DNA of 64,000 nucleotides from Anthonomus grandis grandis (taxonomy: Eukaryota; Arthropoda; Insecta; Coleoptera; Curculionidae): positions 19,921,100 to 19,985,099 of the forward strand of contig NC_065554.1 of the NCBI RefSeq assembly GCF_022605725.1, written 5' to 3'. The notes under the pieces were generated by a model. It had not been told where the DNA came from. It saw nothing but the letters and a program-made list of their open reading frames with translations, and made no database searches. Both the position numbers and the translations under genes were made by a program. Below are positions 60,701 through 64,000 of this stretch, one piece after another. Every line of letters starts with the position of its first letter. Positions within the stretch are counted from its first letter, which is position 1.

Positions 60701-61499
60701 CGAATTGTACAAAACATATAGTTGTAAGGCATATTTTTTTAAGAGATTCAGTTGATAGAAATTTGATATTCGTAAAGCAAATTAGAACTGCAAATCAAAT
60801 TGCAGATATGTTAACTGTGTAAAGTTTAAATATTTTAGAGATGAAATAAATGTTGCTAATGATAATTGCAGGACCGAAGGGAGGTTTTCATATGTAGCAA
60901 TCCAAATTATTATGTAAAGTCAGCTTAAGAATTAGGTCTGTCAGGTAACTTTGTTTTAGAGCTGATAAGCTTCATCTGAAAACTCTTCAAAGATACTCAG
61001 AGCATCTTTAACATCTAAAACGTTATTTATATTAATAAAAATGTATGTTCAATATCATTTATATTAAAAAACATTATTCACTCACCTTCTTGTCCTTAAT
61101 CTTAATTTTTAGTTCACCGTGTAACTTTCAGTGGTTTTGTGTCGAATTGTCACGAGACGAAGCAACGCCGACCAATGATATTCCAAGAATGAAAACATTG
61201 ATTAATAGATTCTAATTGATTTAACAATCAATTGGTTTCTGACGTACCAACAAATTATCTCTAATTTTGCATTTATACTCGAGTGAAATGACTAAGTTCG
61301 CTACATTTAGATTGTAAACGGTCTAACATATATGTATATATTTTTTCTTTACTTCTAGACAGACTTAATCCTTTGGAGATCGGTATTTTTATCAATGGCG
61401 GGACTATGTATGCTTACGTCACTGGTGTATATGGTTTTTGGTTCTGCTGATATCCAATGGTGGAACGACGGATCCAAGAAAAAGGAAACTGATAACTGA
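51602..61499 (+). CDS. SLC17-type transporter (insect inorganic phosphate cotransporter group)
   Basis: Major facilitator membrane carrier of the sialin/VGLUT/phosphate cotransporter family, moving organic or inorganic anions with H+ or Na+; the substrate cannot be read from sequence. Exons: 51602-51772, 51826-52028, 52085-52194, 52246-52463, 52515-52667, 57095-57227, 57331-57575, 61359-61499. All are GT-AG and in phase, totalling 1374 nt (457 aa plus stop), a normal length. Landmarks: STRVILPLAIVAM in helix 1 (R35), GVILSAFFWSYVALQPFSGY in helix 2, VIQGICHGFYYPG at 126-138, PLNERSFL at 148-155, SIPLKAIFTSVPFW in the central loop, and a short hydrophilic tail. The family's usual acidic residue in the G-x-x-E-G motif is His132. 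Two introns of 51 bases lie beside introns of 4.4 and 3.8 kb filled with transposons. Confidence 0.9.
51826..52028 (+). CDS. SLC17-type transporter exon 2
   Basis: Residues 58-124 plus two bases of R125. Begins TYDWTNTGVILSAFFWSY and covers helices 2-3. The donor after TTTGCAG is GTGGTC, weaker than usual, but it is the only one that keeps phase with exon 3. Confidence 0.8.
52085..52194 (+). CDS. SLC17-type transporter exon 3
   Basis: Residues R125 to A161 plus one base. Holds VIQGICHGFYYPG and the P-x-NERS loop motif. Its donor, GTAAAA, opens a 51-base intron with no in-frame stop. Confidence 0.85.
52246..52463 (+). CDS. SLC17-type transporter exon 4
   Basis: Completes G162 and encodes residues 163-234: helices 5-6 (YYVSCIISMLITGYV, WGWPAAFYIFG) and the start of the central loop (ADSPKKHPRITKSERKYIEE). 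The GTAAAA donor after EKT is the only phase-0 donor giving a workable intron. Confidence 0.82.
52515..52667 (+). CDS. SLC17-type transporter exon 5
   Basis: Residues 235-285: SIPLKAIFTSVPFWSALIA and helix 7, ending FDIAS. Donor GTGAGT; the 4.4-kb intron after it contains a transposon. Confidence 0.88.
53690..54720 (-). pseudogene. Tc1/mariner-type transposase, decayed
   Basis: Minus-strand readings: QDNASRHYAIAVRNYLNN near 54000-54060 (second catalytic Asp region), an ARAVVRSFTSGFF remnant of the SPDLTPLDFF box near 53930, and a C-terminus with QQTTPDMLRNVRRRLKQNLYYC across 53730-53840. The last is interrupted by the 42-bp palindrome. Upstream parts toward 54700 carry stops and shifts. Confidence 0.65.
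53776..53817. repeat. 42-bp perfect palindrome with 7-bp flanking duplication
   Basis: CACAGAATAAACGATCTCAGA is followed directly by its exact complement. Seven bases GTCAGGT occur immediately on each side (53769-53775 and 53818-53824). Removing one copy plus the palindrome makes the transposase C-terminal frame continuous, so this is a small insertion with target duplication. Confidence 0.85.
55370..57094. other. Transporter intron 5, right part
   Basis: Mostly unassigned. A frame at 56338-56460 reads VRKPLWDPRTSLQSRHKDRL-K-LWK, resembling the start of a MADF (Myb/SANT-like) DNA-binding domain, as found with Harbinger-type elements. The rest is T-rich. Confidence 0.35.
57095..57227 (+). CDS. 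SLC17-type transporter exon 6
   Basis: Residues 286-329 plus one base: NGATASSPYIVQLLATVLLA (helix 8), LGDFLVSRNYI loop and RRISQFLG. Acceptor TGTTTAG, phase 0. Confidence 0.85.
57331..57575 (+). CDS. SLC17-type transporter exon 7
   Basis: Completes G330 and encodes residues 331-411: helices 9-11 (IVPAFVIVWLAFI, LAVFLLNVGLGM), the SHVDLTPRFAGVAF motif typical of the family, and IMVQYVVTDL. An upstream open frame from 57303 is not used, because only the acceptor CACTTTTAG at 57330 keeps phase. Confidence 0.88.
58195..58570 (-). pseudogene. Gypsy-type LTR retrotransposon pol fragment
   Basis: Minus-strand readings give YWAEWNSLNIQ and VLLKRD (about 58540-58470) and then GATFERIAMEF with YIQTKKE (about 58340-58260). 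These match the RNase H-to-integrase spacer and the integrase core start of gypsy-type pol. Frames are broken. No LTR was identified. Confidence 0.5.
59435..59592. repeat. Direct repeat, copy 1 of 3, in transporter intron 7
   Basis: Shares tgatattcca-gaatga, ggttt-tgacgtaccaa, ttcgagtgaaatga and agttgagaga with copies at 60041-60192 and 61137-61311. Possibly pieces of an LTR. Confidence 0.5.
59615..59830 (-). pseudogene. RTE-like LINE C-terminal fragment
   Basis: Minus-strand frames read RHEKYELLRMKIKGKIQG and then NDIRWFKCTSTEIFGAAVSR and TMLPIWIDNL. This is the conserved C-terminal tail of RTE-like LINEs, related to the scrap at 18.4-18.7 kb. Confidence 0.6.
60041..60192. repeat. Direct repeat, copy 2 of 3
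   Basis: Contains gtggatttgcgcttgaatcgtcacgag and gaatgaaaacattgattaatagat, matching copy 3 closely at its start, then diverges in the middle. Confidence 0.55.
60640..60822 (+). pseudogene. Copia-type RNase H end fragment
   Basis: 60 codons read EDNQLSIKMA, KHIVVRHIFLRDSV and FVKQIRTANQIADMLT. This is the CDNQSAI..., TKHID-RHHFVR and T--QIAD-LTK series at the C-terminus of Copia pol. A purine-rich run (gaccgaagggagg, about 60873) follows, where a polypurine tract before the 3' LTR would lie. Confidence 0.75.
61137..61311. repeat. Direct repeat, copy 3 of 3
   Basis: Most complete copy (tgtcgaattgtcacgagacgaag ... ctcgagtgaaatgactaagttcgc). It lies just downstream of the Copia RNase H remnant and 50 bases before transporter exon 8. 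Confidence 0.55.
61359..61499 (+). CDS. SLC17-type transporter exon 8
   Basis: Residues 412-457 and TGA: TDLILWRSVFLSMAG, helix 12 (LCMLTSLVYMVFG), then SADIQWWNDGS, the position where SLC17 proteins usually carry a G-x-x-x-QPW type tail. Acceptor TTACTTCTAG. Confidence 0.88.
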   Translation, partial: TDLILWRSVFLSMAGLCMLTSLVYMVFGSADIQWWNDGSKKKETDN

Positions 61500-62487
61500 T
61501 ATGAATTTTAGTAAAAAATTGTTTAAAAAAAATATTTTGTTTTAATTACAGGTATTTGCGAGGACACTCGGAGAAAGAATAATCAATTATTCCTGTCAAA
61601 CCTCATCACGTGAAAAAAGCTATTTTTATATTTTCGGTTTTGCAGGATATTAACAAGATGCTCGTTTTCTACAGTATTAAAAAAGATAAATTTGGGTGCT
61701 TAAAAGATAAATGCAAAAAAACTAAAGCTTTCCATTTTTTGACGATAACCAACAAATTAACCAAACACAATAAGAAACCTTGCTCTTTTGAGTTTTAATC
61801 TAAACATTAATATTTAATACAAGATAATATCCAAGGGCCTCAAGTGTGGAAAATTATCATTTTTTCAAAATGAGATAAGGACAATATAGTTAGTATTCTA
61901 ATATGTTATCGAAATTAGTATTGAAATTTAATTTTTTTGGTAATTTAAATTTAAAGCAGAAATATGAGTGTAAATAAAATAGTTGACGTGCACGTTAAAA
62001 TGGACAAAAATGTTGGGGAGCAACAGCAAGATTTACAATGTAAGTGGGACTGAGTCGCATTTTGAAATTTATAGTGAAAATCTTAACCTAGATATGGTAT
62101 TCTCATTCTAAATTTACGTGGAATTAAAAATGGTACATTTGACATTAACTGAATAACTTTATTTCCTTTAAAGTCATAATTTATTTCTTCCAGGAAATTG
62201 AACTAGTAAACCTTTTTTTTTCGTGCATTGATTTAAGAAACTGGAGAAAATTAGGAACTTGATTGATGAAGCAAAATTTTTTTATCTTGATTATTTTTAA
62301 ATAAACGTAACGTTTTTTAACGTTTTTGAACGTAATTTTTTTTATCTTGGAGCAGAAATAAAAAACGTTTAGTGAAAAAAAAATTGCGAAAATGTGGCCC
62401 TTTTCCTTGAGAAGTAAACTAATTCGTTGTTTTAAGTCAATTTAAAAAAAAAATGCTTATACATTATTTCTTCCATGTTTAATATTG
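61500..62487. other. 3' region of the transporter
   Basis: Probable 3' UTR to about 62000, with an acceptor-like TTACAG at 61551 that could allow alternative 3' splicing. Beyond that, T-rich and unassigned. Confidence 0.4.
61973..61978 (+). terminator. Candidate polyadenylation signal of the transporter
   Basis: AATAAA 475 bases after the stop codon. No closer canonical hexamer was noted. Confidence 0.35.
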
Positions 62488-63276
62488 TTATCTTTTAAAT
62501 GCGTTTACATAAAAATTTGAAATTTAGCACACCTGTTCAGGTGTAGTAAAGACCAAAATTTGGCAGAGGACCTTTACTTAATTATGTTGGAAAATGCAGT
62601 AAAACGACTAATCCTTGAGATTATTGAAGACAATCCTGATTAATTTGAGTTGGAAACAGTTTTTCAACAAGATGGGGCACCACCTTACTTTAGCAGAAAT
62701 TTTTGAGAATATTTGAATAATACTTACCTTTATCGGTCGATTGGTCATCGAGGGAGTACCGAGTGGCCAGCCAGATCGCCCGATCTTACACTTATGGACT
62801 TTTTTATGTTTTTCTTAAAACAAAAAAGTCTTCGTCACCCAGCCAGAATCTATCTTCGATCTACGTTAAAGAATAATTGATGCATGTCGCAATATTGATG
62901 TTGCCACTTTCCAAAATGTTTGTGAAGAGTTCTCCAATAGATTATTTTACTGTACGTTTAATAGTGCATGTTTTCAACATCGATTTACGTATAATTATTT
63001 TAAATAGAAATAAAAATGAGAAAAGTAAGTTTTTGAAAGGCTGCCATTTTGCTATGGTTAGAAGTAATGACTTAATATACCAGGACCATAAAGCATTCAG
63101 TGGGACCTTTCAAATGATGTATCGCATGACCCCCTTTTTATTTAATTTTAGTTTTCAAAATAGCGCCCTGCCGCCATTTTGAATTTTTTCAAAATGAGGA
63201 ACCAAAAAATAGTATTTATGTTACTGATGATGTGTGCCAAATTTCAAATTTTTATATAAACGCATTCAAAAGATAA
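62488..63276 (+). mobile_element. Mariner-type element remnant with inverted repeats
   Basis: 62488-62531 (atcttttaaatgcgtttacat...) pairs with 63233-63276 as inverted repeats over about 44 bases. Between them, broken plus-strand frames read FQQDGAPPY, EWPARSPDLTLMDFFMF, KVFVTQPESIFDLR and RIIDACRNIDVATFQNVCEE. These are the second and third catalytic Asp regions and C-terminus of a Tc1/mariner-type transposase. The N-terminal half is missing. Confidence 0.7.
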
Positions 63277-63439
63277 GAGGAGGTGGACAGTTAAGAGCCG
63301 CACTCTATAAATAAGAACAACTTCCAGACTATTAAAGACTTGAATATTTACACTGTTTGTTTAATTTAGAACGTTGAAGATATTTTTAAAAAATAATCAT
63401 GTCTCAGTTTAGTTTTTTGGTATAAACAATTGGGATATA

Positions 63440-64000
63440 GGATAAGTTGTATTCACTTCATGTACCTCTCCAATACGCCTGGACCATAAACATCACAAAA
63501 ATTAAACTGCTGCAAAAGTTATCACAAAGAGTTTTCCCTAATTGAGTATTCAGTAGTTGTCTTTGATTAAAAATAAATTTTACATTAGTAAACGCTTTCT
63601 TAATACAGTGATTGACATGATCTGACAATCTAAGATCTTCATCAAGCATCAACCCCAGAGTTCTTGCAGTTGCGGAGAATTTAAGTCTTTCTTTACCAAT
63701 ACTAACACGCATTTATTCTTGACTACTCTGCTTACATTGTATACGTTCAAAAAGAAGTTACTGACATTTTTTAGGATTAAGGTTCAGACAATGATTAATA
63801 GAAATTTGTTCCAAGGATATTAAAATTATTTGTAAGTATGGCATTGGCTTCTAAAATATTCTCTAGACGAAAATGTATATAGATCTGGGTATCATCAGCA
63901 TAATAGTTAAAGAAAACGTGTTTAAGTTTAATGGCGATTTGGGACGTATTCAAGGCAAAAAGTAAGGGTCCCAAAATAGAATTCTTAGAGACTCCATCTG
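63440..64000 (-). pseudogene. LINE reverse transcriptase, runs off the window end
   Basis: Minus-strand reading from the edge: SILGPLLFALNTSQIA near 63950-63990, YYADDTQIYIHFRLENI near 63850-63900 (catalytic), then MRVSIGKERLKFSATARTLG and LMLDEDLRLSDHVNHCI at 63600-63712. A frameshift lies near 63740-63840. The 5' part is beyond 64000. Confidence 0.75.

Overview
The window is AT-rich nuclear DNA of an insect, probably a beetle. Its spliced genes have short GT-AG exons and long introns. The ultraspiracle receptor is RXR-like in the way coleopteran copies are, and the introns are packed with decayed LINEs, Tc1/mariner-type elements, a piggyBac and LTR-element pieces. The beetle assignment rests on protein resemblance recalled from memory, not on a search.

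Two host genes are complete, both on the + strand. (1) ultraspiracle (usp/RXR), 1687-42192: eight coding exons whose phases all match, giving 432 codons plus stop: a short A/B region, a two-zinc-finger DNA-binding domain and an RXR-type ligand-binding domain with a kept AF-2 helix. Its introns (17.0, 8.2, 0.06, 8.8, 0.05, 4.7 and 0.4 kb) make up most of the window. (2) An SLC17-type major facilitator transporter (insect inorganic phosphate cotransporter/sialin group), 51602-61499: eight exons, 457 codons plus stop.

Layout. 1-1686: usp upstream region and probable 5' UTR. 1.8-18.8 kb (usp intron 1): an imperfect repeat array split by a minus-strand RTE-like LINE, itself split by a 1.4-kb TA-flanked inverted-repeat element; a LINE scrap; a 350-500-bp tandem repeat; a DUF7869-like fragment; a Tc1/mariner-like element with 200-bp terminal inverted repeats holding an insect-retrovirus env remnant and a LINE endonuclease scrap. 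19.1-27.3 kb (intron 2): LINE pieces and a minus-strand coding-like stretch I cannot name. 27.6-36.4 kb (intron 4): a 1.29-kb foldback element with 560-580-bp arms, and a nearly intact two-exon minus-strand gene of a DUF7869-like family. 36.8-41.6 kb (intron 6): a plus-strand RTE-like LINE. 42.2-51.6 kb: intergenic, with LINE fragments, a 2.34-kb piggyBac-type element and a 138-bp TTA/ATT microsatellite. 52.7-57.1 kb (transporter intron 5): a 2.0-kb Tc1/mariner-type element interrupted by a 42-bp perfect palindrome with a 7-bp duplication. 57.6-61.4 kb (intron 7): gypsy, RTE and copia scraps and a three-copy direct repeat. 61.5-64 kb: transporter 3' region, another mariner-type remnant and a LINE running off the end.

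The two host genes do not obviously work together: usp is the nuclear partner of the ecdysone receptor and the other is a membrane transporter. The most interesting unexplained items are the DUF7869-like family (two independent copies sharing three acidic motifs that suggest a nuclease or transposase), the foldback element built from complete small elements at each tip, the 42-bp palindromic micro-insertion, and the unidentified minus-strand coding stretch in usp intron 2.
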